Assembly: GCA_941918925.1 (NCBI GenBank)
Contig: OW799236.1
Location: 66,922,685-66,986,684 of the forward strand
Direction of reading: 5' to 3'
DNA from: Phyto melanocephala
Lineage: Eukaryota; Arthropoda; Insecta; Diptera; Rhinophoridae
Length of the DNA: 64,000 bases
Both the position numbers and the translations under genes were made by a program. Shown here piece by piece: positions 23,091 through 35,104 of this stretch (positions are counted from its first letter, which is position 1; each line of letters starts with the position of its first letter). The notes below the pieces were generated by a model, which did not search any database, was not told the DNA's origin, and worked only from the letters and a program-made list of their open reading frames with translations.

Positions 23091-23314
23091 AATCCTATTA
23101 CTCCTATTAGGAAGCCTTTTATTATCTTGGTACCACAAGTAAAGGACATAGAAACACATGAAAGGATTTTGATTTTATTGAGCTTTAAATAACAAGTGCC
23201 GAATCTTTTATACCCACCACCAATTTTGTGTACATTTAAAGCACAATATTTATTATTTTGTTAATCGCTATGGAATAATCTCTTTATGATAAAATATGAA
23301 TCACTTTCTTCGTA

Positions 23315-23888
23315 GAGGGTGGTTAAATTTTAAGGGCCCATGTTGAAAGTGAACCACACAAACAACAAGTTTTTTTGCATTTCATTTGACATTTCTCAAT
23401 CTCAGATTAAAGAAAAGATACGCAAATGAGCAACGCTTTAAAGTTATTCAGGTTTCTTATTAAAATGGGCGTTCAAATCAAAATGCATTTTGTGCACTTC
23501 ATGATTCTTTTGGTCAACATAATCGTTCAAATTCCTCCACAATCGTAAAAAAAATTTACATTTCTGTGAGAACACCTGCGAATGCCTTCTTAGTTCGTTG
23601 AATGTGAACCATTGCTGTTTTTTGCGATAGTCTGGAAAAAGAACAGTCAACCTCGACTCATCATCGTGCCCAACAATTAAGCATCAACATTGTCATTGAA
23701 AATTTGGAGCATCAGATAAAGAAGTATCGCCAAGGATAGGGGGGGGGGGTCACTTGACCCATATTTTGTTAAATACATAATTGAACCATACATATATTAT
23801 AATTACAAAAATAAATAATATTAATTTCCTAAATAATTTGTGTTTTATTTAAATTCAACATTGGTCCTTAACATTTAACCACCCTTTA
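23315..23888 (+). mobile_element. mariner-like insertion in DINE B4
   Basis: Same ends (GAGGGTGGTTAAATTTTAAG and the complement at 23855-23888) and same position in the host element as in B1 and B2. It is slightly shorter because of internal deletions near 23545-23580. A run of 11 G lies at 23739-23749. The transposase start is broken. Confidence 0.75.
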
Positions 23889-23934
23889 TAACTTCGAAAT
23901 GCTACAAAATGCTTTTGTAAATGTAGTCTTTCAA

Positions 23935-25200
23935 TGAAAGTGGGAGTTAAAGTAGGCGTGTCAATAAAGTTTCTGCTAAAAAATACAACTTGGATATTTC
24001 AATATAGTCCTTTATTTTCCCAAAAACTTTGTCAATATAGAAATTACATGAATTTAAGATAAACCGTTATATGAGAGGTAGGCGTTAAAGTGGGCGTGTT
24101 ACCTAAGCGTGAAAAGTGGGCGTTATAGTAGGTGTGTCAAAGTTGTTTTAGCGAATGAGTACAACTTAGTTGTTTCAATATAGCCCTTTATTATTCAAAA
24201 ATCTTTATTAATTTAATGAATTTAAGGTAAAACGTTATATGGGAGGTGGGCGTAAAAGTAGGCGTAGCATCTTAATTTTCTGGCGCAGTAATGACATTGT
24301 CTAGGGGGATATATATAGCAAATTTTATCATCATACCTCTAATTTTGGCGGTTTTATGAGCTTTTAAATTTCATTAACGGTAGATAACGTGAAAAGTGGG
24401 CGTTATAGTAGGCGTGTCAAAGTTATTTTTGCGAATGAGTACAACTTAGGTGTTTGAATGTAGCCCTTTATTATTCCAAAATCTTTATTAAGAGAGAAAT
24501 TATATGAATTTTGGTTAAATCGTTATATGGGAGGTGGGCGTAAAAGTGGGCGTGGCACCTTAATTTTCTGCCACAGTAATGAAATTGTCCAGGGGAATAC
24601 GCGTAACGAATTTTATCATCATACCTCTAATTTTGGCGGTTTTATGAGCTTTTAAATTTCATTAACGGTAGATAACGTGGAAAGTAGGCGTTATAGTAGG
24701 CGTGTCAAAGTTAGTTTTGCGAATGAGTACGACTTAGGTGTTTCAATATTGCCATTTATTATTCCAAAATCTTTATTAATAGAGAAATTATATGAATTTT
24801 AGGTAAAACGTTATATGGGAGGTGGGCGTAAAAGTGGGCGTGGCACCTTAATTTTCTGCCACAGTAATGAAATTGCCTAGGGGGCTATACGTAGCCAATT
24901 TTATCATCATACCGCTAAGTTTGGCGGTTTTATGAGCTTTTATATTTTATTAACGGTAGATAACGTGAAAAGTGGGCGTTATAGTAGGCGTGTCAAAGTT
25001 ATTTTTTGCGAATGAGTACAACTTAGATGTTTCAATATAGCCCTTTATTATTCCAAAATCTTTATTAACAGAGAAATTATATGAATTTTGGTTAAACCGT
25101 TATATGGGAGGTGGGCGTAAAAGTGGGCGTGGCACCTTAATTTTCTGCCATAGTAATGAAATTGCCTAGGGGGATACGCGTAGCGAATTTTATCATCATA
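23935..25200 (-). repeat. Central tandem repeats of DINE B4
   Basis: About five units. The landmark GTGGGCGTTATAGTAGG occurs near 24118, 24394, 24683 (as GTAGGCG...) and 24971, a spacing of 276-289 bp. A variant unit at 23939 has GTGGGAGTTAAAGTAGG. The units near 24400-25150 are closest to each other, consistent with local expansion inside this element. Confidence 0.8.
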
Positions 25201-25810
25201 CCTCTAACATCATACCTCCGTCACAAAAAAGCGTCTCACCAAAAAGCAAAGAGTGCAAAATTTCAGAGTCGTACATTCAATTTTGTTGCTTTTATGACGT
25301 TTTTCTTTTTAAATATACCAAAAAATGCACAGTGCGGTATAAAGTTTCGTACATTTTGATCGATAACTCTTTTCCTAATTCATAGATTTAAGCGATTTTC
25401 AGGGACAAATATTCTTTTGGGTCGATAAATATATATTCGAATTTTCATGACTCTACGTTTATGCGTCTGGACACAATTCCATTTTATTCGATGGCGAAGG
25501 ACACGGTTTTTTCGACCTACTCTTGCTTTACGAGCTATAACTCTCTTCTTAATATAACGATATAGCCCATTTTCAATACAAACCTTGTCTATAAGAAAGA
25601 TTCTGGCAAAATTTGAGCCCCCTAGCTTTTTCGGTGCGACCTCTATCGTGCTTTCAACAGACGGACGGACATAGCTAGATCGTCATCAAATCAAACCCTG
25701 ATTCAGAATATATATACTTTATGGGGTCTAAAATGGATATTTCGATGTGTTACAAACGGAATGACAAAATGAATATACCCCCACCATTTTTTTGGTGGCG
25801 GGTATAAAAA

Positions 25811-26431
25811 TATAAAAAAAGATTTAAAAAATTTTTTTTGGCTCAGCTAGGATTCGATGCCACGAGGTGGTCGTGGGCTTTTGTTTATTTCTCAGTTATT
25901 ATGTACCGATGTTTCTGATTTTCAATACCGATCTACTCCCGAATATTTTTGATATTTTAATACCTCACCCGGGTCCAAGCGATGTCGGGGGGCTTCTAAA
26001 AGTTGATTTTAACATACACACGGACAGATGGACAGACTGACAGAGCTTAATCGACTCCCCTATTCATAAGCTTTCAGAAAATATATACTTTATGGGGCCG
26101 GAAATGAAAATCGTAGAAATTTCGCACGGAATGACAAACCTATATATCGATGCCTTACTTTCTCAACCTCGTATCTTAAAAAATAAAATTTTTCAGGAGA
26201 GAAAGGAAAAACAGTTCATCTTTTATACTTCGGTGTTTGGTTAAAAGTTTAAATGCAATTATTAAGGAATTGATTGCATTTATGTATATTAGTAGTAATA
26301 ATATACTAATCTTTTTTAGTTAAAGCATAAAACAATCGTTTGATATGAAAAAGACAAAACCGTATTTTTTAAGATACGAGGTTGAGGAAGTAACGCATCG
26401 ATATACCCTTTTTCACTGTGTGAAGGGTATA
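25811..26431 (-). mobile_element. DINE-1/INE-1-like element, family A, copy A4, 3'-truncated and split by a MITE
   Basis: Minus orientation, 5' end TATACCCTTCACACAG at 26431. The 3' half is missing: the element starts in the A-rich middle next to DINE B4. A 253-bp MITE (26148-26400) splits its 5' end inside CCTATATATACCC. Removing it restores the sequence seen in A3 and A5. A deletion near 25863 removes the microsatellite-like TATGTATGTTGTTG part. Confidence 0.8.
26148..26400. mobile_element. MITE with 37-bp terminal inverted repeats
   Basis: 253 bp. Left end CGATGCCTTACTTTCTCAAC, right end its complement with two mismatches in 37 bp (26148-26184 and 26364-26400). The empty site is known from other DINE A copies. 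It indicates either a 4-bp ATAT duplication or, with one more base in each repeat, a TA duplication as for Tc1/mariner. No coding. A 192-codon frame starting inside it (26345) is an accident that runs on into the retrotransposon. Confidence 0.9.
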
Positions 26432-28922
26432 ATAAAATCTGTTGCAGATAAACTTAAGTCAGCTGATATTTTGATGATTTTTGGTAATTTTAATATTCCG
26501 ACTGCATCCTGGATTACATTAGATGACACAGACTTCTTAATACCGATTACGTCACATGATTTGAATCACGATTTTTTGAATATTTTGACTAATTTAAGCG
26601 TCTTCCAAATAAATAACATTTTTAATATCAATAACCGTTTATTGGATCTTGTATTTGTAGATAATACCTCAATATTCGACGTATCTAGGACTTACCCCTT
26701 GTTTGTTCCTGAGGACCGACACCATGCTACATTGTTAATTTCTACACCATTGCCTCAAAAGGAAGCTGTTAACAACGTATCTGAGTCACTCTGTTTTAAA
26801 CGTACAAACGTACTAACTTGTTTGAAATTCTTGCTTTTTCTTATAATAGTAGTAATTTTGATGAAATTTTGGAGAAATTTCCACTTATTTTTAGTTGTTT
26901 ATCAGCAAGCACTCCATTGTTAAAAAAGATTACATCAAATCGTCCTCCATAGTACATTAACATGGTTAATAAATCGTAAAAACCGTTTATATAAAAAGTT
27001 CATGAAGGGCAAAACCCTAATTGATCGTAGCTATTATCTAATAGCTCAAAGCCGTTATATTTTTGAAAACAAAAAATGTTATGCATCGTATATAAACAAA
27101 ATGAAATTTTACTTTAAAAATAATCCGAAAATGTTTTATAATTTTGTCAATTCCAAACCTAGAGTTTCAACGTATCCAACTACTATGAAAATAAATAATG
27201 TTGTTTATTCTAATAATGCAGATATTGCCAATTCTTTTGCTGATTTCTTCGCCTCTACTTTTTCTGCAAAAACGTTCTATAGTTCAATTTATCCTTATGA
27301 TATTACTTCGTCTTCATCAATTAATATATCATCTTTAGATGTCGATACTGTCTTAAAAAGCCTGAGAAGTATAAAAAATTACTATAAACCTGGTCCTGAT
27401 GGTATTCCTAGCTGCATATTAAAAAATTGTGCCGACGTTTTGGCTATTCTTATCACTCATCTATTTAACAGTTCTTTAAAATTTGGTATATTTCCTAAAT
27501 GTTGGAAAGATTCATTTATCATCTTATTACTAATTATAGAGCAATAGCTAAACTCCATTCCTAAACTGTTTGAGAAAATATTAACGGACATCCTAACTAT
27601 CCAAATATCAACAATTCTTTCTCCAGCACAACATGGTTTTTGTAAAGGCAGATCTATATACACAAACCTAATGAAACTGACGTAATGGTAACTAAACTGA
27701 TGTAGTCTATACTGATTTCAGTAAAGCCTTCGATAAGGTTAACCATGATTTATTGTTAGTGAAGCTCAAAAAATTAGGGATTCCGGTTAACCTTTTAAAA
27801 TGGATTAGTTCTTATTTAAAGGATCGGAGACAATGTGTTTTTTATAATGATTGTATATCAAAACATATTGAAGTAACTTCCGGAGTTCCTCAGTGAAGTC
27901 ACCTCGGCCCCATCTTATTTTTATTGCTTAAAAATGATCTTCCAAAGGCTATTCAATACAGCAATATTTTAATGTTTGCTGATGATGTTAAACTTTACAC
28001 ATGGATTAGAACTGTTGACGACAGTTTTTATCTCCAAACTGATTTGAATAATTTTTTTAATTGGTGTACGGTAAATCTTATGGAATTGAATTTAACAAAA
28101 TGCAAATCTATGACTTTTTGCAGATATTCACCGATTTCAAATGTTTACTTTCTAAATGGCTCTAATTTGAATGTTGTTGATTCGTTTTTGGATCTTGGAA
28201 TTCTCTTTGATGTAAAAATTAATTTCAACTCACATGTAATAATGACAGTAAATAAAGCTTATGGGGTATTAAGTTTCATAAAGCGTTGGGCTAAGGAATT
28301 TAATGATCCTTATGTTATAAAAAATTTATTCACGTCTTTGGTAAGACCTTTACTGGAATATGGATCAGTAATTTGGGATCCACAATATGATTTGTATATT
28401 CAAAAACTTGTATCCAAGTTTGTCCAAAAACAATTTTTGCTGTTCTGCCTGCGTAACCTTCGTTGGAATCCTAATACAAACTTACCGTCATACCGAAGTC
28501 GTTTACTACTTATTGCGCTCCCAACGTTACAAAGCCGAAGAATTGTTTCCAATATTGCATTTGTCATAAATCTAATTCAAGGCAAAATTGATTCCACATA
28601 TCTTCGACATAAAATATGCATCAATGTTCCTAATAGGCAGCTTAGATTTTATGAACCGTTATATGTACCATTTCATAGATCAAACTACATTAACTTTGAT
28701 CCAATTAGAAGAATTTGTGCTGAGGTAAATAAGTTCTATGTTCACATTGACTTTTCTTATAATGTTGCTGTAACAAGTGGAAAGCTGATAAGATTTCTAA
28801 ACTCAAATGCATACGTTTAATGTTGTTTTTATTTTTCTTCATTTTTGTAATTAAATTAAAAATGTTGCTCAACTGTAAATTTTTTTATGTTGATTAAATT
28901 AAATAAATAAATAAATAAAAAA
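26432..28922 (+). mobile_element. 5'-truncated non-LTR retrotransposon, Jockey/CR1-like
   Basis: Starts within the endonuclease domain directly after DINE A4 and ends in an A-rich TAAA-repeat tail (28895-28922), as expected of target-primed reverse transcription. It carries endonuclease remnants and most of a reverse transcriptase. No RNase H domain was recognised. No convincing target duplication could be identified because both flanks are AT-rich. Confidence 0.8.
26437..28820 (+). pseudogene. Endonuclease-reverse transcriptase polyprotein, decayed
   Basis: Order of domains: endonuclease remnant (ILMIFGNFNIP, then LLDLVFVDN and a DRHHA-like end, 26460-26740). After a break come the RT N-terminal region (KPGPDGIPSCILKN), LPAQ-type block SPAQHGFCKGRS (27620) and YTDFSKAFDKVNHDLL (27705). 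The SGVPQ.SHLGPILF block has a TGA (27894) where glycine is expected. Then come the catalytic FADD (27975-27986), the thumb-like CSKMTF region and a long C-terminal frame to 28820. The frame from 27924 to the end is 298 codons without a stop, so decay is moderate. The last part contains RPLLEYGSVIWDP, a common landmark in this group. Confidence 0.85.
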
Positions 28923-30840
28923 ATAAATATCTCGAAAACCTACGAATACATTTTTTTCTGACATTCGGCACCATGAATATACACAAGGGGGCTAACAAAA
29001 TGGCGTATAAGTCATATCGACAAAACCTGCTGGGAAAAGTCGTTAACTTTTCCGTGGTCCTTGTGCAACCTTAAGATAAATTTTTACAACAAGTTTGCAC
29101 CTTTTGCTTCAACGAAGCCAAATCTTGATAAAATTGGAAACAGCATCAATTTTTTTGATTTCATTCTCCAAATCTAAACATTAAAAAGTTCACTATATTT
29201 CACGTGATATTAATCAAACAAAAAACAAAGAAAATTAAATTAGAATTCATCCCTTAACTTTTTTCACTAAGGTACAAAACGGCAATCCACGGCCAATATT
29301 ATCAACAGCTTAAGCAAAGTTTATATTTATTGAAAAAGTCATTTGTTAGAGGCTAAGTTAGAATTACACGTTTTGTTAATAAAAGCAATAACGTCAACCA
29401 AGAAATGTTGTTTTTTTCTTTAATTTGTTACTCTTTCCTCTCTTCGCCATATTATGCACGACTTCCTTCTTTTTGTTTAATATCTGAACGTTTTAATTTA
29501 TTCACTCATTTGTCTCCTGATTTTTATTTTCTATTCTTTTTGTTAAGGACTCTTACAAGACGATCTAAGTATAGGGTTCCTAGAATAAATATAATTTTTG
29601 AAGTATTTGAAACTTGGTAGCTCTGAAGAAGCCTTCGTTAGCTGACTCCTACCATAGCAACTTTCTTAAACGATTTTTAAACTAAATCAAGTCCATAAAG
29701 TATTAATAATTTGTGTAATATATTTATTGCAACTTCTTTAAATGGTCATATTAAACTAACTATTTATGGCTTTATAATTTATAATCACTTATTTATAATT
29801 AAAAAACTTTAAACTGCAATTAAAGTAAATTTTTTTCATACACTTTGCATGTTTGCTATCATACCAATACAAGTACGTTTTAAATTCTTGACATGCATGT
29901 GTTGAAAGGTAATTTAAAGAAACCCAACCCTTTTTTATTTATACATTTCATAAATATTCCTGTTGTTCTTTTTTGTTTTAATTTTTTCGTGGCTTTTGCA
30001 CTAAGCTGTCTACACATGTCTATAACAAGATATGTATGTTCAAACAAGATGTTAAATAAAACTTTAACATATTTTTTCACACTCATGGAAAAAAATAAAA
30101 CACAAACACACGTTAAAAAAATCAAACCAGACAACAAGCTAGCACACCTGTCTTCGCGATACCTTAAGACTTTCACATGTACAACGTATCCATGTTTGGA
30201 AAACAATAAGAAAAAATATAAATAAATTTACTACTGGTGTTGACGTTAAATAGAAGCGTTAAGGTGGAAAACCAAGATAACTAAGTTGATTTAAGACAAG
30301 GAAAATATGTATGTACATCTTTAATATAGTTCTTATGTGAAATATTTAAGTATAGTTAAGTATGTTTTTGTTTTTGCTATATACAGATTAAGCAACAAGT
30401 GAACAAATTTAAAGATCTCACGAACATACTGTTAAGTCGAAATAAATTAAATTCTTTGACACTGTTGTGTGTGCCTGAATGCATTACGCAGTGTTGACCC
30501 CCGGTTGATTATTTAATCGTATATATTTATATCTACAAACGTACCTTAAATTTTTCATTCCCTTCGAGTTTTCATTACCTCACATGGAATAATAAATATA
30601 AGTTTTGAAAAACAATGTGAAGTAATAAGAAAAACAATTTGAATTTTGCAAAACAAATTCAAAGTTCAAAATTGACTAACACAAACGTTTTAACACCGTT
30701 CGGTTTATGCTTGCTTTTGTACACAAGAATACGAGTAGACATTTGTATGCATTTGGTGTGTTAAAAATTTGATGCTTGACTAATTAATGTCACTCAATTC
30801 TTTCAATAATACTGTAAAAAACCTGTGTTAGCATATTTTT
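28923..30840. other. Unassigned spacer
   Basis: No repeat shared with the rest of the window. Two frames overlap on opposite strands at 29880-30225 (108 and 110 codons). Both are rich in K, F and T and resemble no family. I do not call them genes. 29405-29620 has a 71-codon F/L/S-rich frame, also unsupported. Confidence 0.4.
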
Positions 30841-31706
30841 TATACCCTTCACACAGTGAAAAAGGGTATATATAGGTTTGTCATTCCGTGTGAAATTTCT
30901 ACAATTTTCGTTTCCGACCCCATAAAGTATATATTTTCTGAAAGCTTATGAATAGGGGAGTCGATTAAGCCCTGTCAGTCTGTCCGTCTGACCGTCTGTC
31001 CGTGTGTATGTTGAAATCAACTTTTTGAAGCCCCCCGACATAGGTTGGACCCGGGTAAGGTATTAAAATATCAGAAATATTCGGGAGTAGATCGGTATTG
31101 AAAATCAGAAACATCGGTACATAAACAACTGAGATATGAGCAAAAACCCACGACCACCTCGATTTTTTTTTCACAAAAACAACATTACAACAACAACATA
31201 CATACATACAAACGTGTATACTGGTCAGAGAAAACGTGGCATCGAATCCCAGCTGAGCCAAAAAAAAATTTTTTTTAATTTTTTAAAAATTTTTTTTTTA
31301 ATTTTTTTTAATTTTTTTTTTATTTTATATTTAATATATTATTTATATTTTTATTATTTTTTTTAAATTTTTTTTTTAAATTTTTTTTTTTTATTTTTTT
31401 TTTTTTATATATATTATATACATAATAATTTTTTTTTTAATTTATTTTTTAAATTTTTTTTTTTTTAGTTTTTAAAAAATTTTTTTTTTAAATTTTTTTT
31501 TTAAATTTTTTTTTTTTTTTGTTTTTTTAACATACATGCGTGAATTTATAATTTTACAATGGGACGTTTTTATATATGTGTTTTTTATATGTGTGTACGT
31601 ATTTCATATGAGATGAATGGTGATACAAACTACTGTTATTGCATGACTACACGTTGTGAAGGGTATATAAGATTCGGCATGGCCGAATATAGCGCTCTTA
31701 CTTGTT
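30841..31706 (+). mobile_element. DINE-1/INE-1-like element, family A, copy A5
   Basis: Full-length plus-orientation copy: 5' TATACCCTTCACACAGTG, antisense 98-codon frame intact at 30965-31261, long A/T-only middle (31258-31530), 3' GTGAAGGGTATATAAGATTC, hairpin TTCGGCATGGCCGAA and CTTACTTGTTTT. The low-complexity middle is longer than in A3, which accounts for the size difference. Confidence 0.9.
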
Positions 31707-33056
31707 TTTTTAAAATTTGATTGTTAAGGATCTAAAACTATGTCTGACTGTCTTTCTGTCTGTATTCCTGAACTCAATTGGCTCGCTACTAAGAGGGTTT
31801 TGATATATATTGGTGTGGATATAACTTGATACCTGGGTTAAAATACGTAATTTTTTACTAAGGGAAAGTGTGTTATTTCTAACAGAAAACATAAATATGT
31901 GCAATAAAATGGAATTTAAATGGTACGAAAAGTTTTGTAAGAAATAAATGCATACAGAAACATGATAGAAGGAAATATATAAAAAATTTATATTAAAATT
32001 TATCTTAAAATTAAAACAATAAAAGAATGTTGAGGTTTAAGTAGTAAAAAATAAAATTTAATTTTTAGACTTCTATTTAGAAAATTGGATGGCTAGGGAT
32101 ATTCCGTAATTGACGTAAAATTTAAATTAAATAGAAAGTATTAAGCTTTTTTTTAATTGTTATTTTTATTGGCTTTCACGGCTATTGTAACAGCAGCGCA
32201 TTCTTCTGTCGAAATTTGCAATGACCATTTAACATGAGTGTGGCAAGATTTTGTTATTGAAGAGTTCGGAACACTTACACAAGTCACGAGTGGTTATTGT
32301 TACATAGTTTTGTCTGTAAATTTCCACATAAAATTAAATTAAAATTATTATATTACGCAAGTTAAGAAGCTTAACAAGATTGTGCAGGACCGGAAAATAT
32401 CTCATGCATTGCTTGCACGAACTGTATAGTTTTGACTCCATCCTGTTAAAAACAAATATCACTAACATTAATATAATCTAAACATGTCGCGATAAAAAGT
32501 ATAAGTAAGAGACATTGATAAATCATTCTTCTTTTCATATGTAGAAGAGTCTAAAAAAGCCTTAAAATCCGCAATGTCACATTGTTACGAATAATAAATT
32601 TGTTTTCTGCTAATTACATGTGGTTTCCTCAACTCCATATAAGACAAATTTGACGATTATTAAGTTGGCAATGCTCTTCAGATAATTTTGACCAAAAATT
32701 ATTATTCTATTTCTTTATGATCAAAAAGTTTTTTAACGAATAATTATTGGTGGCCATAGAAATAATGCTTTAGTTCTTGTGTCAATTTTAAAATTTTTTA
32801 AGAATGATGACCAAGTATCCATGTAAACATAAGCTACCTTAACGGCGATATATTGATGTTGTTACACACTACTTCGCTATTGGAATTGGTGAGCTTGCTA
32901 TCTATATTCCGATAAGAGAAAAGTTTATACTGTCATGTCTGCAAAATATTATTCAGCTAAGCATAATAGTGTTGGGGAACATCAAAAGTACCTTCAATTC
33001 TTCAACTTGTTAAGGAAGAAGATTTTGCAGAATCTATTGACATCCCAACAAAATAG
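31707..33056. other. Unassigned spacer
   Basis: AT-rich, with short coding-like words around 32880-33056 that may be the eroded upstream part of the reverse transcriptase fragment that follows. Nothing else was recognised. Confidence 0.35.
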
Positions 33057-33225
33057 TTATGTCGCTTGTATGTGTATGCTGATGACATGGACATCATTGG
33101 CCCTAATAAACTTGCAGTACTAACCACAGCTTTTGCAGAACTTTAAAAGCCATCGAACGATGCCAAAATGAAGTATTTTATTTCGAGAAATGCAATGGCA
33201 GTGTATCACGAGCATAGCAAAAATG
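33057..33225 (+). pseudogene. Reverse transcriptase fragment with YADD motif
   Basis: The plus-strand frame reads LYVYADDMDIIGPNKLAVL, then TTAFAEL, a stop, and DAKMKYFISRNA. This is the catalytic YADD block of a non-LTR reverse transcriptase followed by the downstream K-T-K-Y-like region. The -DMDIIG- context is usual for RTE/outcast-like elements of insects, but a fragment this short does not allow a clade call. No element ends were seen. Confidence 0.6.
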
Positions 33226-33502
33226 TTTGATTTTAAGACTTTAAAGTTATGAAATACATAATACTTATTTACATTTGAGTTCCAATATTAATGTCAACAA
33301 TAATTTTAGCTAGACTAGATAGAGATTAAATCAAGCTAAAGAGTATTATAATTGAAAAGTAAATAGATAAATAAATAAATAACATTTACAAGACCAAATG
33401 TGTTATTGCTGGCAGTATTTAAGTAGCAAATGTTCTGTAAGATTTGGGGCCCTATTCAAGTAAGTAATAAATGCCAAATAACAATGAACTCGGATCTATG
33501 AT

Positions 33503-33861
33503 ATGTGACCTTCTCCGAGAAAAAAGAGGTTTGAACTTAAGAATGGATTCTGGTACCTAAAAGGGTGTAGAATAAGATGTAGTGAGTTGGATTTCTGATA
33601 AAAATGTATTTACTCTTTACAAAACGTTGTTGCGTCAGTTACTGGTTGGGGCTTAAGAGTCAAGTATCGAGATAATAACAAACAGAGCAGCTCAATAGCA
33701 AAAGTATTGTCATAGGCATGACGTCACCAAAGTCGACACCCAATCATAACTAACCATACCAAATCGCATCTCCCAACTGAAGATGTATTCACAGTGATAA
33801 TGCGTTATGAAACTTTAAATTCGTTTTTCTCAAAACTTCATTTTCTCGGAGAAGGTCACAT
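33503..33861. mobile_element. Candidate MITE with 21-bp perfect terminal inverted repeats
   Basis: 359 bp between ATGTGACCTTCTCCGAGAAA (33503-33523) and its exact complement (33841-33861). No coding capacity. No convincing target duplication was found on either side, so the true ends may be a few bases away. No second copy occurs in the window. Confidence 0.55.
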
Positions 33862-34027
33862 GTATGGTATTTATGTATGTACAACGAATGTGTTGACTTA
33901 GGTAATTTGAAGAATTGAGAGATGATCTAGCACTTTGGTAATTTAAGGGAGAATTCATAGGCAACAAGATCTAAAAATAGTTGCCAAAAAAAAACAACAT
34001 TTGGTTGTTAAGTAGAATATATTTTCC

Positions 34028-35104
34028 ATTTTGCCAATAGAGATACAGGTAAAATATGAAGCGGCCTTAGCTGCCACAAGATTAATGGCAATAGATGAAT
34101 GGCTTACAAGAGACCATAAGACCAGGTACCAAAGAATAACGGATATCTTACCGATGGGAAATATTACGGAATTAACATGTGATAAGATCCCAATGAGATA
34201 TGAGAATACTAATTGCATCATCATAATACCGGAAGAGGGAGAATGGGATGAAATAATCAGGATGTGAAACACCCATGGAATAGATCATTATACAGACGGT
34301 TCAAAGATTGGTGACCAAACTGGAATGGGCTTATACGACATAAGCCGAAATAGAAGCAAATACTTCCGTCTACCAGATCACAACACCATATTCCATGCTG
34401 AGATCATGGCGATTACGGAAGGAATTAAATGGATATCGGAAACGAATAGCGAAACCCCGATTCGTATCTTTACGGATAGCCAATCAGTGATTAAGACATT
34501 GAGAAAGGATAAAGTTGAATCCCGGAACGTCCTGAAATGCAAGAGAGAGTTAAACTTATATGCAAATTGTGAACATCTGGAGATAATATGGATACCAAGC
34601 CATTACGGGCTGATCGGTAACAAGAAAGCCGACAAATTATTCAAAATGAGAGCTCTTCTGAGTACTAAAACTTTGGAGAATGCTAAACCCTTTAAACGAT
34701 TTAAGGATGAACTTAAACGTTGGGCGATGGAGGAACATGTCAGAAAATGGCAAAGCACTGATGTCGGTAAGGTGACAAGAACACTATGGGGTGGCCCAAA
34801 TCTTGTAAATCAAAAGAGATTCTGAGGCTAAGTAAACCAACACTTAAGAAATAACCAGTGTAAATACAGGTCATACGGAGTTGAGAACCCATTTAGCTCG
34901 GATGAGATTATCTTAGGAGACAACATGTAGAGCATGCGAGGAAGAGGATGAGACTTTGGTACACTACGTCTGTCATTGTCCTGCGTTTGGGCATATTAGG
35001 TGCGAGAATTTTACAGTGGATACTATGCCGAACTTGGAAAACCTGGAGAACTCGAACTGGAGATCCATAAGGAGTTACATTGAGGGGCTTGGGTTTTTGG
35101 ACTA
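34028..35104 (+). pseudogene. RNase H and C-terminal zinc-binding region of a retrotransposon polyprotein
   Basis: 34028-34264 holds the connection region (EAALAATRLMAIDEW). A TGA at 34265 interrupts it. The RNase H domain has all four acidic motifs: HYTDGSKIGDQTGMG, FHAEIMAITEGIKW, IFTDSQSVIKTL and HYGLIGNKKADKLF (34285-34645). A frameshift near 34825 separates it from the C-terminal segment TCRACEEEDETLVHYVCHCP, a C-x2-C...H-x3/4-C motif, ending at about 35104. These are the usual last domains of R1-, LOA- and I-type elements. Decay is light: about two lesions in 1 kb. Confidence 0.8.

Larger units (their letters stand above)
23191..25810 (-). mobile_element. DINE-1/INE-1-like element, family B, copy B4 (longest)
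   Basis: 2.6 kb in minus orientation. The 5' end is at 25810 (TATACCCGCCACC). The 3' end at 23191 has lost about 22 bp that form one arm of the hairpin: AACAAGT runs straight into GCCGAATC. It carries the mariner insertion and the largest number of central repeat units. DINE A4 abuts its 5' end. Confidence 0.8.

Noticed and set aside
26345..26923. A 192-codon frame taken as one gene
   Set aside because: It starts inside a MITE, passes through the DINE A4 end and only then enters the retrotransposon endonuclease remnant. It is a chance fusion.
29880..30225. Overlapping frames of about 110 codons on both strands
   Set aside because: Composition-driven, no motif, no signal peptide or domain that I can defend. 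Opposite-strand overlap of this kind is common in AT-rich DNA.
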